Positions 28,388-38,511 of a DNA stretch of 64,000 nt are shown here, piece by piece (the first letter of the stretch is position 1; each line of letters starts with the position of its first letter). The stretch is from assembly GCF_900184895.1 (NCBI RefSeq), contig NZ_FXZK01000005.1, forward strand, positions 270,066 to 334,065, given 5' to 3'. This DNA is from Flavimaricola marinus. Lineage in GTDB: Bacteria > Pseudomonadota > Alphaproteobacteria > Rhodobacterales > Rhodobacteraceae. A program made the position numbers and the translations under genes. The notes below the pieces were generated by a model. It was not told where the DNA came from and ran no database searches. It was given only the letters and a program-made list of their open reading frames with translations.

Positions 28388-28993
28388 CTAGGGGCCGGCC
28401 CAATCCACCCCTTCCGCCTTTTCGACAGTCAACGTGCCCGCAGGGGCCGGCTGCATCAGCGCCGCGGCATCCTCCGCGCTGCCGCTCAACCACACCTCCA
28501 CCGCCGACCGTTCGAGGATCACGCCCATCCGGTCGTGAATCGCCGCCACGTCTGCATTCGGCGGACAAGTCACCGTGGCCACCTGCGCCACCTCACGCCC
28601 ACCCGGCGCCGCCCAGACATCGCGGATCGCGGCAAAGGCCACCGGCTGCCCGTCGGCGCGGGCGATCCGCCACGGCACCCTGCGCCCCCGCGCGCCCGTC
28701 CACTCATACCAGCCGTCGCAAGGCACTACGGCCCGGCTTACCCCGGCAAAGGCGCTCTTGTCGAACACCGTTTCCGAGCGAGCGTTGACGATCGTCTCCA
28801 TCACCGGGCGGCCGCGGGCGTTGACACGGCCCACAGGGATCATGCCCCAGCGGGCGCGGCCCAGACCCAGCTCAGTCAGGCACAAGACCTCCTGGCCCGG
28901 CGCGATATTGCTCCGCTCCGGCTCGTCCGGGCAGGCCACGCCCAACCACGCCGCCATCTCGGGCACGCGGGTCAGGAACAGGCGGCCCGGCAC
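28388..28993 (-). CDS. SRAP (HMCES/YedK-like) protein with Cys2 replaced by Pro
   Basis: A 201-aa protein of the SOS-response-associated family. Family members shield abasic sites in single-stranded DNA through a covalent bond with the N-terminal Cys2. The Asn of NARSET, the Glu of GWYEWTG and the His of IHDRMG are conserved, but the protein starts M-P-G-R-L instead of M-C-G-R. The start is GTG at 28993, four bases after the tesA stop. No nearby in-frame alternative supplies a cysteine. Without Cys2 the thiazolidine cross-link cannot form, so function may be changed or lost. It is probably translated with tesA. Confidence 0.85.
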   Translation of the reverse strand: MPGRLFLTRVPEMAAWLGVACPDEPERSNIAPGQEVLCLTELGLGRARWGMIPVGRVNARGRPVMETIVNARSETVFDKSAFAGVSRAVVPCDGWYEWTGARGRRVPWRIARADGQPVAFAAIRDVWAAPGGREVAQVATVTCPPNADVAAIHDRMGVILERSAVEVWLSGSAEDAAALMQPAPAGTLTVEKAEGVDWAGP

Positions 28994-28997
28994 CGCC

Positions 28998-29679
28998 CTA
29001 CTCCACGCTGTCGATCAGCGCCAAGACCGAGGGGCCGATTGCCTCGACGACCTCGGCCACGCCCTCGGCATTGGGGTGGATACCGTCACGCTGCATATAG
29101 CGGGCCACCTCCGACTGGACGCCCGCCGCGTCGAGCAACCCCGCAAAGAAATTCGGATAGAGCGGCACGTCGAATTCTTCGGCCAGATCCACATACATGA
29201 TGTCGAAGGCCTGTTTGAAATCCGGGCCATAGTTGCCCGTCGCCTCAAGACCGACGAGAAGCACCTCGACATCGGCCTCCTGAGCCGCCTCGAGAATGCC
29301 GCGCAGGTTGGCGCGGCTGTTGGCGGGGTCGATCGCCCGCAGCAGATCGTTGCCGCCCAAGGTCACGATCATCGCATCCACATCCGGTGTCAGCGTCCAC
29401 GCTGCGCGGGACAGCCCACCTGCCGTGGTATCGCCTGATACGCCGGCATTGATCAGATCGACATCCGCGCCATTGGCCTCTAACCAAGCCTCAAGCTGCG
29501 GCACGAACCCTTCGTCAACCGGCAGGCCATAACCTGCGGTCAGCGAATCTCCGAGCGCCGCGATGGTCACGGCTTCGGCATCTGCCGGGGCTGCGGCTAA
29601 AACGAAGGCGGCCGCGAGGTTGCTCATCGCCACAAAGGCCCCATATCCAAAGGACCGCCGCAAAGTGAAAGCCCGCCCC

Positions 29680-29681
<2 letters not shown>
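28998..29681 (-). CDS. tesA: Arylesterase/lysophospholipase of the GDSL family
   Basis: A 227-aa TesA-like SGNH hydrolase expected in the periplasm, cleaving thioesters, aryl esters or lysophospholipids. It has an N-terminal signal (ending FVLAAAPADAEA), block I ALGDSLTAGYGL with the catalytic Ser, block III GGNDLLR, and block V DGIHPNAEG with Asp and His. Its ATG overlaps the ATG of the divergent ABC gene within the four bases CATG (29679-29682), preceded by AGGACGGGA. An internal start at 29627 is possible. As in E. coli, tesA is divergent from a YbbA/YbbP-like ABC pair. Confidence 0.9.
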
Positions 29682-30374
<693 letters not shown>

Positions 30375-30378
<4 letters not shown>

Positions 30379-32888
30379 GCACCGCCCTGTCGTGGCGTCT
30401 GGCCAAACGCGAGCTTCGCGGCGGCCTGCGCGGCTTCCGCATCTTCCTCGCCTGTCTCGCCCTCGGGGTGGCCGCCATCACGGCGGTGGGCACCGTCCGT
30501 TCCGCGATCCAGGCCGGGCTGGAGCGGGAAGGCGCGGCCCTGCTCGGCGGTGACGCCGAAGTCGAATTCACCTACCGCTTCGCCCGCGAAGACGAGCTGG
30601 CCTACCTGAACGACATCGCCGAACAGGTCTCCGAAACCGTCGATTTCCGCTCCATGGCCGTGGTCGACGGGCCGGACGGACCGGAACGGGGGCTCACCCA
30701 GATCCGCGCCGTCGACACCGCCTATCCGCTGATCGGCGCCGTCACGCTCGACCCGCCGATCCCGCTGGATCAGGCGCTGGCCGGCACCGGCGCGGTGATG
30801 GAGCGGGTCTTGGCCGACCGCCTCGGCCTCGCCCCCGGCGACACGTTCAAGCTCGGCACCGAGAGCTTCACGCTGTCCGCGATCCTGCTGAAATACCCCG
30901 ACAACGGCTCCGCCGGATTCGGGCTCGGGCCACGCACCCTCGTGCTCACCGACAGCCTCGCCAATTCCGGGCTGCTGGCCGAAGGCACCCTGTTCTCCAC
31001 AATGTATCGGCTCGATCTGCCCGAGGATGCCGACCTGCAAGCCCTTGAGGACGCAACGGAAACCCTTTTCCGCGATTCCGGCCTGCGCTGGCGGGACGCG
31101 CGGCGCGGCGCGGGCGGGGCGGCGCGGTTTGTCGACCGGCTCGGCTCCTTCCTGATCCTGATCGGGCTGTCCGGCCTCGCGGTCGGCGGCGTCGGCGTGT
31201 CTGCGGCGGTGCGCTCCTACCTCTCGGGCAAGACCGAGGTCATCGCGACCCTGAAAACCCTCGGCGCCACCCGGCGGACGATCTTCCTGACGTATTTCTT
31301 CCAGATCGGTGTGCTGACCCTCGCGGGCATCGCCATCGGGCTGGTGCTCGGCGTCACGCTTCCGCTGATCTTCTCGCCACTGATCGCCGAGGCGCTCCCG
31401 ATCCCGGCAGAGTTCACCCTCTACCCCGTCCCACTGCTCGAAGCGGCGTTCTACGGGCTGATGTCGGCGCTGATCTTCACGCTCTGGCCGCTCGCGCGGA
31501 CAGAAGACATCAAGGCCGCCACCCTGTTCCGCGACGCCTCCGGCGCAGGCGCGGCGCTGCCCCGCTGGCCGTGGCTGCTGACCATCGCAGGGCTGATCGT
31601 CGGCCTCGTGGGGGTCGCGGTCTGGTTCTCCGGCACCGCCTTCCTCACGCTCTGGACGGCGGGCGGCATCGCCGTGGCGCTGCTGATCCTGACGCTGGCC
31701 GCCGCCGCGGCGCGTCTGATCGCCCGACGTTCCACCCGCGCCGCACGGGGGCGGCCGGCGCTACGGCTGGCGCTCGGCTCGATCGGCGCGCGGGGCGGCG
31801 ACACCACCTCGGTCGTGCTCTCGCTGGGGCTGGGGCTCGCCGTGCTTGCGGCGGTCGGACAGATCGACGGCAACCTGCGCCAGACCATCCAGAACGAGCT
31901 GCCCGACATCGCGCCGTCGTATTTCTTCGTCGACATCCAGCCCGACCAGATCGACGGGTTCCGCGAACGGCTCGACGGCGATCCGCAGGTCAGCAAGGTC
32001 GAGGCCGCGCCCATGCTGCGCGGCGTCATCACAGAGATCAACGGCAGGCCCGCCCGCGACGTCACCGATCACTGGGTCATTCAGGGCGACCGGGGGGTAA
32101 CCTACTCCGGCCCCCTGCCCGAGGATACGACTATCACCGCAGGCGAGTGGTGGGCACCCGACTATGACGGGCCGCCGCTCGTCAGCTTCTCTGCCGAAGA
32201 GGCCAGCGAAATGGGTCTGGTGCTCGGCGATACCATCACCACCAACATCCTCGGGCGCGACATCACCGCCACGATCTCCAGCTTTCGGGAAGTGAATTTC
32301 GAAACGGCCGGGATCGGCTTCGTCATGTCGATGAACCCCGCCGCTCTGGCGGGTGCGCCGCACAGCTGGATCAGCACCGTCTACGCCGAACCCGAGGCCG
32401 AGGCGCAGATCCTGCGCGACCTCGCCGGGGCCTATCCCAACATCACCGCGATACGGATCCGCGACGCCATTGACCAGGTGGCAGGGGTGATCGAAGGCAT
32501 CGCGGCCGCCACCCGATACGGCGCGGCGGCCACTCTGCTCACCGGGTTTCTGGTGCTGATCGGCGCGGCAGCGGCAGGAGAACGGTCCCGCACCTTCGAA
32601 TCCGCCGTGCTGAAAACGCTCGGTGCCACGCGCGGCCGGATCCTCGGCAGCTTCGCCCTCCGCGCCGCCCTGCTCGGGGCGTCAGCGGGGGCCGTGGCCC
32701 TTGCGGCGGGCATCCTCGGTGGCTGGGCGGTCAGCACCTTCATCATGGAGACGGACTACAGCGTCATCTGGTCCTCCGCCCTTGGGATCATCGCAGGCGG
32801 CGCACTGGCGAGCCTGCTGGCGGGGCTGGCCTTCGCGCTGCGGCCCCTCGCGGCAAAGCCCGCACGGGTGCTCAGGGCGCGCGAATGA
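30375..32888 (+). CDS. FtsX-like ABC permease (YbbP-like)
   Basis: An 837-aa membrane protein with the duplicated FtsX architecture of YbbP. It has an N-terminal helix, a large periplasmic domain, three helices around residue 260-370 (LILIGLSGLAVGGVGVSAAV...), a second set of helices, another periplasmic domain and a last helix group (LLTGFLVLIGAAAAG...). This mechanotransmission type of permease usually does not transport through the membrane but moves periplasmic partners. Substrate and partners are unknown, though the tesA neighbourhood suggests lipid-related work. The next gene overlaps its stop by four bases. Confidence 0.9.
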
Positions 32889-33433
32889 CCCACCCGCTGT
32901 TCTTCGGCTACGGCAGCCTCGTCAACACCGCCACCCACGACTATCCCAACCCGCGACGCGCCACGCTCACCGGCTACCGCAGGGTCTGGCGGCACACCTC
33001 GTTGCGGCCGGTGGCGTTCCTCTCGGTCGAGCCCGCCGCCGACAGCCGGATCGAGGGGCTGGTGGCCGAGGTGCCGCACGGCGACTGGGCAGCGCTCGAC
33101 CTGCGCGAATCCGCCTACACCCGGCGCGACGTCACCGCACTCACCACCCACGACGGGCCGGCCAACCCGGTCGCGGTCTACGCGGTGTCCCAAGGGCATC
33201 TCAGCGATCCCGCCGCGGCGCACCCGATCCTGCTCAGCTATATCGACGTGGTGGTGCAAGGCTACCTGCGGCATTTCGGCCCCGCAGGCGCACAGGCCTT
33301 CTTCGACAGCACCAGCGGCTGGTCCGCCCCGATCCACGACGACCGGGCGAACCCGCTCTACCCGCGTGCGCAATCGCTGACGGCAGACGAAACCGCCTTC
33401 ACAGACGCCGCCCTCGCCAGGGTCCGAGGCTGA
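32885..33433 (+). CDS. Gamma-glutamylcyclotransferase-like protein
   Basis: A 182-aa protein with the AIG2/GGCT fold: FFGYGSLVNTATHDYPNPRR is the substrate-loop signature (Y-G-S-L-x-N), and DLRESAYTRRDV carries the likely catalytic Glu. Known members form 5-oxoproline from gamma-glutamyl compounds. The four-base overlap with the permease stop (ATGA) places it in the ABC operon, an unusual association that hints at use of the exported substrate. The family call is good and the substrate unknown. Confidence 0.75.
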   Translation: MTHPLFFGYGSLVNTATHDYPNPRRATLTGYRRVWRHTSLRPVAFLSVEPAADSRIEGLVAEVPHGDWAALDLRESAYTRRDVTALTTHDGPANPVAVYAVSQGHLSDPAAAHPILLSYIDVVVQGYLRHFGPAGAQAFFDSTSGWSAPIHDDRANPLYPRAQSLTADETAFTDAALARVRG

Positions 33434-33435
33434 GG

Positions 33436-33458
33436 CTTCTTTGGGTCGAAAATATCCC
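33436..33458. repeat. Intergenic repeat, CTTCTTTGGGT type, copy 1
   Basis: CTTCTTTGGGT, two bases, AAAATATCCC. A copy at 48104-48126 matches at 21 of 23 positions. Each sits just beyond the end of a gene or gene group and is followed by G/C-rich sequence. Confidence 0.5.
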
Positions 33459-33466
33459 ACGGGGGT

Positions 33467-33487
33467 GCGGGGGTGTGAAACCCCCGC
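33467..33487. terminator. Hairpin between convergent genes
   Basis: GCGGGGGT (33467-33474), loop GTGAA, ACCCCCGC (33480-33487), a perfect 8-bp stem. It lies between the stop of the cyclotransferase-like gene (33433) and the stop of gltX (33521) on the other strand, so it may end both transcripts. Confidence 0.55.
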
Positions 33488-33520
33488 CGCACCGTCAGTC
33501 GCAGGCGCTGCGCGACGAGG

Positions 33521-34843
33521 TCAGGCCAGCGACGGCTTCACCTGCATCAGCGGCATCACTTCGGCCATCTCGGGGCCACGTTCACGGCCGGTGACCGCCT
33601 TGCGCAGCGGCATGAACAGGGCCTTGCCCTTGCGCCCCGTGGCCTCCTTGACGGCCCCGGTCCAGGTGCTCCAGGTGTCGGCGGCATAGGGCGGCTCGGG
33701 GAGCATGGCAAAAGCCTCCGCCACGAATTCCGCATCCTCCGGATCGGCCACACCAGCACCACCCTTGGAGAACAGCGTCCACCAATCGGGCAAATCGGCA
33801 AGCACCGCGATGTTGCCACGCACGCAGAGCCAGAACGGCTCGGCCAGATCGGCCGGCACCCCAGCGGCGGCCACCTCGTCGGCAACGGCCTCCAGCGGCA
33901 GGCCCGACAGGTAGCGGGCGGTCAGCGGGGCCAGATCCTCGGCATCGAACTTGGTCGGGGCCGAACCGAACTTCGACAGATCGAAGCCCTCGACGACCTC
34001 GGCCACGGTGGAGCGCAGCTCCACGGGATCGGCGGACCCGAGCCGGGCCATCAGGCTGAGAACCGCCATCGGGGCCACGCCCTTGGCGCGCAGATCCTTC
34101 AGCGCGAGCGTGCCCAGACGCTTGGACAGAGCCTCGCCCTGCGGGCCGGTCAGCAGCGAGTGGTGGGCGAATTTCGGCACCGAGCCGCCAAGGGCCTGCA
34201 TGATCTGGATCTGGGTCGCGGTATTGGTCACGTGGTCGGAACCGCGGACGATATCGGTGATGCCCATCTCCGTATCGTCGACGACCGAGGCCAAGGTATA
34301 CAGGATCTGGCCGCTCTCCTTGAACAGGACCGGGTCGCTGACGCTGGCGGCGTCGATCGAGATCGGACCGAGGATGCCGTCCTCCCACTCGATGCGGGTC
34401 TGGTCGAGCTTGAAACGCCAGTGCGAGCCGCGCTCGGCGCGCAGACGGTCCTTCTCGTCTTCGGACAGGGCCAAAGCGGCGCGATCATAGACCGGGGGCT
34501 TGCCCATGTTGAGCTGCTTCTTGCGCTTGAGGTCCAGCTCGACCGGGGTCTCGAAGCATTCGTAGAGACGACCCATCTCGATCAGCTTGGCCTTGGCCTC
34601 GGCATAGCGGTCCAGCCGGGCGGACTGATGCTCGATCCGGTCCCACTCGAGGCCCAGCCACGTCAGCGCATCCTTGATGCCCTGCTCGTATTCGGGCTTC
34701 GACCGCTCGGGGTCGGTATCGTCGATGCGCAGGATGAACGTGCCGCCGGCCTGCCGGGCGATGGCATAGTTGAACAATGCGGCGCGGAGGTTGCCGATAT
34801 GCAGCCAGCCGGTGGGGGACGGGGCGAAACGGGTTGTGGTCAT
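33521..34843 (-). CDS. gltX: Glutamyl-tRNA synthetase
   Basis: A 440-aa class I synthetase that charges tRNA-Glu, and in alphaproteobacteria often also tRNA-Gln, which is then amidated. The HIGH motif is in FAPSPTGWLHIGNLRAA and the KMSKS motif is LSKRLGT. ATG 34843 has AGGAG seven bases upstream. ATG 34846 directly precedes it. The C-terminal anticodon domain is shorter than in E. coli (471 aa) but usual for this group. The gene converges on the cyclotransferase-like gene. Confidence 0.96.
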   Translation of the reverse strand: MTTTRFAPSPTGWLHIGNLRAALFNYAIARQAGGTFILRIDDTDPERSKPEYEQGIKDALTWLGLEWDRIEHQSARLDRYAEAKAKLIEMGRLYECFETPVELDLKRKKQLNMGKPPVYDRAALALSEDEKDRLRAERGSHWRFKLDQTRIEWEDGILGPISIDAASVSDPVLFKESGQILYTLASVVDDTEMGITDIVRGSDHVTNTATQIQIMQALGGSVPKFAHHSLLTGPQGEALSKRLGTLALKDLRAKGVAPMAVLSLMARLGSADPVELRSTVAEVVEGFDLSKFGSAPTKFDAEDLAPLTARYLSGLPLEAVADEVAAAGVPADLAEPFWLCVRGNIAVLADLPDWWTLFSKGGAGVADPEDAEFVAEAFAMLPEPPYAADTWSTWTGAVKEATGRKGKALFMPLRKAVTGRERGPEMAEVMPLMQVKPSLA

Positions 34844-34905
34844 CATGGGTCTCCTGTTGGGCACAGGCTCTTTCATACGAGGCGAGTTTTGTCCATATCC
34901 GGGGG

Positions 34906-35298
34906 ATGGACATCACAGCCCCCTCCGCCGACCAGATCGAACAGATCGCCCGACACACCGTCGCCAACCTGCCCGAGCCGTTCCGCGAGGCGGCGGCACA
35001 GGTGGCGATCATCGTCACGGACTTTGCCGATGACGCGGTGCTCGACGATATGGACTGCGGGCCGTTCGAGATCACCGGTCTCTACGACGGGATCCCGTTG
35101 ACGCAGAAATCCGTGTTCGATCAGCCGTCCGGGCCGGATACGGTCTGGCTCTACCGGCGGCCGATCCTCGACGAATGGGCGGATCGGGGGAATGTGACGC
35201 TGACCGAGATGGTGGCGCATGTCACGATCCACGAATTCGCGCATCACTTCGGCTGGTCCGACGACGACATCGCCGCCATCGACCGCTGGTGGGAATAG
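34906..35298 (+). CDS. Putative zinc metallopeptidase (zincin-like)
   Basis: A 130-aa protein with the HExxH motif HEFAHHFG near residue 108, preceded by VTLTEMVAHVT, typical of a small zincin family widespread in alphaproteobacteria. The short length leaves almost no substrate-binding domain, and the third zinc ligand is probably a downstream acidic residue. ATG 34906 begins the conserved sequence; upstream in-frame codons are antisense to the gltX start region. Cytoplasmic, no signal. Confidence 0.75.
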   Translation: MDITAPSADQIEQIARHTVANLPEPFREAAAQVAIIVTDFADDAVLDDMDCGPFEITGLYDGIPLTQKSVFDQPSGPDTVWLYRRPILDEWADRGNVTLTEMVAHVTIHEFAHHFGWSDDDIAAIDRWWE

Positions 35299-35426
35299 CG
35301 GCGCGCGGCGCAAGGGCGCGGCGGGCGCACTCCAGCAAGGCCGGACGCAACCGGCACGATTTGGGATTTGCCCCGCCCGCCATGCCCGCCTAAGCTGCGG
35401 CGATCACTCAGCCCAAAGGCCCGCAA

Positions 35427-36374
35427 ATGCGCGATATCCTGACCGTTACCCTGAACCCCGCGCTCGATCTGGCATCCGAGGCGCCGCGGGTGATCCCGAA
35501 CGAGAAACTGCGCTGCGATCCGGCGCATACCGATCCGGGCGGCGGCGGGATCAATGTCAGCCGGGCGATCCAGCTTCTGGGCGGCAGCTCGCGCTGCTTC
35601 GTGGCTCTGGGGGGCAGCACCGGGCAGAGGATCGCCGATCTGCTGGGCGAGGCCGGGCTCGATCTGATCCAGCACAAGGTGCCGGGCGAGACGCGCACGT
35701 CGCTGGCCGTCGGCGACAAGACGACGGGCGATCAATATCGGTTCATGCTGCCGGGGCCGCCGTGGTTCCCGGCGGATGTGGCGGCGGTCGAGGCCGGGGT
35801 GCTGGCCGCGGCCGAACCGGGCGGGCTGGCGGTGCTCTCTGGCAGCCTGCCGCTGGGCGCACCGCCCGCGCTGATGGCCGATCTGGCCGCACGGCTCACC
35901 GGGCTCGGGGCCGAGGTTATCGTCGACACCTCCGGCCCGGCGCTGCACCAGCTCACGCGGGCCTCCGAATTCGCGCCCAAGGTGCTGCGGATGAACCATT
36001 TCGAGGCGCAGGATTGCGCGGGCCACCCGCTGAACAGCCTGCAGGAAAGCGCGGATTTCGCCGCGGCTCTCGCCAAAAGCGGGGCGGCACAGATCGTGAT
36101 CGTCGCCCGCGGGCCCGAAGGCTCGGTTCTGGCCACCCCGACCGAGCGTTGGCACAGCCGGGCCGCCAATGTGCCGGTCCGGTCCAAGGTCGGGGCGGGC
36201 GACAGCTTTGTCGGCGGGTTCACCTACGCGCTGGCGCAGGGACTGTCGCTGCCCGAATGCTTGACGCGCGGGGTCGCCGCAGGCTCCGCCGCCGTGATGA
36301 CCGAAGGCACCCTGCTCTGCCGCCCCGAAGATGCAGAGCGACTGATCGCGCACTGCCCCAGCACCCGGCTTTAG
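35427..36374 (+). CDS. PfkB-family sugar kinase (6-/1-phosphofructokinase type)
   Basis: A 315-aa ribokinase-fold kinase. The N-terminal signature TLNPALDLASEA and GGGGINVSRAIQLLGG match the phosphofructokinase B and LacC/FruK group. The C-terminal GAGDSFVGGFTYAL carries the catalytic Asp and the anion hole. The substrate is a sugar phosphate, most likely fructose-6-phosphate or fructose-1-phosphate. No fru PTS genes are adjacent, which favours the 6-phosphofructokinase role, as a guess. ATG 35427 has no strong ribosome site. Confidence 0.85.
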   Translation: MRDILTVTLNPALDLASEAPRVIPNEKLRCDPAHTDPGGGGINVSRAIQLLGGSSRCFVALGGSTGQRIADLLGEAGLDLIQHKVPGETRTSLAVGDKTTGDQYRFMLPGPPWFPADVAAVEAGVLAAAEPGGLAVLSGSLPLGAPPALMADLAARLTGLGAEVIVDTSGPALHQLTRASEFAPKVLRMNHFEAQDCAGHPLNSLQESADFAAALAKSGAAQIVIVARGPEGSVLATPTERWHSRAANVPVRSKVGAGDSFVGGFTYALAQGLSLPECLTRGVAAGSAAVMTEGTLLCRPEDAERLIAHCPSTRL

Positions 36375-36415
36375 CCCGGCGCGCCCGCCCAAGATACAGG
36401 CGTCGCGCGACAGGA

Positions 36416-37879
36416 TCAGGCGCTATGGACGAGAGGCTCCGACGGGGCCTCCTTGGGCTGCGGCAAGCGCCACACCATCAGCGCCACGACGATGAAGCTG
36501 GTGATGTTGAACAGCACCGCCCAGCGCAGCGCCTCGGAATAGACCAGGGCCGGATCGGCCGCACCGGGCAGGTTGACACGCAGGTAGGAGAAGAAGATCT
36601 CGCCCACCACGGCCAGCCCCAAGGCGCCGCCCACCTGCTGAAACGACTGCAAGCTGCCCGACGCGCTGCCACTGTCGTCCCCGGTCACGCTCGACAGCAC
36701 GGTCGTGAACAGCGGCGAAATGCCGGTGCCGAGGCCAAGGCCCGCAATGAAGAGCGGCAGCACGAAGGCCGAGCGTTGCAAGGTCTCACCGGCCTCCGGC
36801 ACCGCCCAGCGCAGGATAGTCATGCCGACCGCCATCGACAGGGCCCCCGTCGCGATGCGGCGGCGCGGCCAGCGCAGGCCCAGACGGCCCGACACCCCCG
36901 ATGCGATGATCACACCCACCGAGAACGGCAATGTCGTCAGCCCCGATTCCAGCGGGGTCAGCCCATTGCCCACCTGCAAGAGCACCGCCATGACGAGGAA
37001 GAATCCGGGCATCCCGGCAAAGATCAGCACGACGATCCCCGATCCGACGACGAATTGCGGGTTCGACAGCAGGCTCGCCGGAACAAGCTGCGGCGCGCCC
37101 TTCGCCGCCTGCCTGCGCTCCCACGCCAAAAAGCCGTAGAACACCGGAAATGCGAGGGCGATCAGGGCAAAGCACCACCACGGCCAGCCGATCTGGCGGC
37201 CCTCGATCAGCGGGAACAGGATCAACAGCAGCGCCAACCCGGCGAGCATCACCCCGCCATAATCCAGCCGCAGCCCGGCATCGCCCGGCACCTTGGGCAC
37301 AAAGCGCATCGCTCCGGCCACCGCCAGAACACCGACCGGAATGTTCACCAGAAAGATCGGCCGCCAATCCAGCCCCCAAAGGTCCGCCCCGATCAGCAGC
37401 CCGCCCAGAAGCGGGCCGGTCACGCTGGCCAACCCGGCGCTGATGCCGAACAAGGCATAGGCCAGACCGCGCTCGGATGGCGGAAACAGGACCGGAACGA
37501 GGGCCAGCGTCTGCGGCGTCATCATGGCGCCGCCAATCGCCTGCACGACGCGGGCCCCGACCAGGCCATAGATCGAAGGGGCCATGCCGCACAGGGCCGA
37601 CCCGATGGTGAACACGATCACCCCGATCACGAACATGCGGCGGCGGCCGATCACGTCTCCCAACCGGCCCATCGGCAAAAGCAACAGGGCATAGACGAGG
37701 ATATAGACCGCTACGACCCACTCGATCTGACTGTCGGTCGCGCCAAAGGCGTCGGCAAGGCTGGGAATGGCGACGTTGACGATGGTCACGTCGATCAGGT
37801 TCATAAACGCCGAAATGAGCAAGGCAAACATCGCGACCCAACGGCCCTTCAACGGCGCGGGTTCGGTAACAACAGACAT
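36416..37879 (-). CDS. DHA2-family (EmrB/QacA) multidrug efflux MFS transporter
   Basis: A 487-aa transporter with about fourteen membrane helices. It shows the DHA2 signatures: LIDVTIVNVAIPSLADAF in helix 1, LPMGRLGDVIGRRRMF in the loop 2-3, and LGISAGLASVTGPLLGGLL-like helix 5 sequence. Such proton antiporters export drugs, dyes or bile-type compounds. A perfect palindrome in front of the start codon (37892-37911) is a likely repressor operator. No regulator gene is adjacent. Confidence 0.9.
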   Translation of the reverse strand: MSVVTEPAPLKGRWVAMFALLISAFMNLIDVTIVNVAIPSLADAFGATDSQIEWVVAVYILVYALLLLPMGRLGDVIGRRRMFVIGVIVFTIGSALCGMAPSIYGLVGARVVQAIGGAMMTPQTLALVPVLFPPSERGLAYALFGISAGLASVTGPLLGGLLIGADLWGLDWRPIFLVNIPVGVLAVAGAMRFVPKVPGDAGLRLDYGGVMLAGLALLLILFPLIEGRQIGWPWWCFALIALAFPVFYGFLAWERRQAAKGAPQLVPASLLSNPQFVVGSGIVVLIFAGMPGFFLVMAVLLQVGNGLTPLESGLTTLPFSVGVIIASGVSGRLGLRWPRRRIATGALSMAVGMTILRWAVPEAGETLQRSAFVLPLFIAGLGLGTGISPLFTTVLSSVTGDDSGSASGSLQSFQQVGGALGLAVVGEIFFSYLRVNLPGAADPALVYSEALRWAVLFNITSFIVVALMVWRLPQPKEAPSEPLVHSA

Positions 37880-37891
37880 GGCGGAGTGCTT

Positions 37892-37911
37892 TCTAAACCG
37901 TTTCGTTTAGA
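37892..37911. promoter_or_regulatory. Palindromic operator upstream of efflux pump
   Basis: TCTAAAC, six bases (CGTTTC), then GTTTAGA is a perfect inverted repeat 13 bp upstream of the efflux pump ATG, within the expected promoter. Palindromes of this kind are bound by TetR-type repressors, which commonly control DHA2 pumps. Confidence 0.5.
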
Positions 37912-37951
37912 TATCTACCAACTTCGCCGCGCAGGTCACCCCCTAAATCGG

Positions 37952-38380
37952 TCAACTCGGCTCGATCGGCCAATTTCGTCCCAAACGGTCGAGCCCGGCG
38001 CGGATGATCTCCTCCAGAACGGCCGGATCCACGTCGTCCAGCTTGTTGATATACAGGCAGGATTTCCCGATCTTATGCTTGCCCAGACGGTCCAGCATAT
38101 CGCCCATATCGTCATATCCGGGCATGATATAGAGCGACAGAGACGCCTTGCGGGGGCTGAAACCGGTGGCCGGGGCCGTGCCGGAATGACCGCTGTCATA
38201 GGTATAGGCATATTGGCCATAGCCGATGATGGTCGGGCCCCACATGCGCGGCGCCCAGCCGGTGATCCGGCGAAACATCTCGTCCAGCACCAGCGCGTCG
38301 TCATGCCTGCGCTTCGGCTCGACGGCCGCGATGAACGCGGCCACGTCGGCGGACGTGGGCTTGGTCTTGGCCTCGGTCAT
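37952..38380 (-). CDS. DUF1801 family protein
   Basis: A 142-aa cytoplasmic protein of the DUF1801 (YdhG-like) family, with the segments DEMFRRITGWAPRMWGP, GYGQYAYTYDSGHSG and IMPGYDDMGDMLDRLGKHKIGKSCLYIN. The biochemical role is unknown. Starts at 38404 and 38380 are in frame; the latter begins the conserved part. It lies between the efflux pump gene and nadE, all on the minus strand. Confidence 0.8.
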   Translation of the reverse strand: MTEAKTKPTSADVAAFIAAVEPKRRHDDALVLDEMFRRITGWAPRMWGPTIIGYGQYAYTYDSGHSGTAPATGFSPRKASLSLYIMPGYDDMGDMLDRLGKHKIGKSCLYINKLDDVDPAVLEEIIRAGLDRLGRNWPIEPS

Positions 38381-38442
38381 CTGGACACCTCTCAAGTCGC
38401 TCACCGGTCAGACTACCAGATCCGCACCGCGAAAACAGCCCC

Positions 38443-38462
38443 ACGGGAGGGCGGGCGGGGCG
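38443..38462. repeat. Dispersed intergenic repeat, copy 4
   Basis: This copy matches ACGGGASGGCGGGCGGGGCG in the 131-bp gap between nadE and the DUF1801 gene. Immediately after it, GGCGGGC and GCCCGTC (about 38469-38487) can form a small hairpin. Confidence 0.5.
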
Positions 38463-38511
38463 CATTTGGCGGGCGGAACGCCCGTCCAAACAGCGGCGCA
38501 CGACCGAGGTG

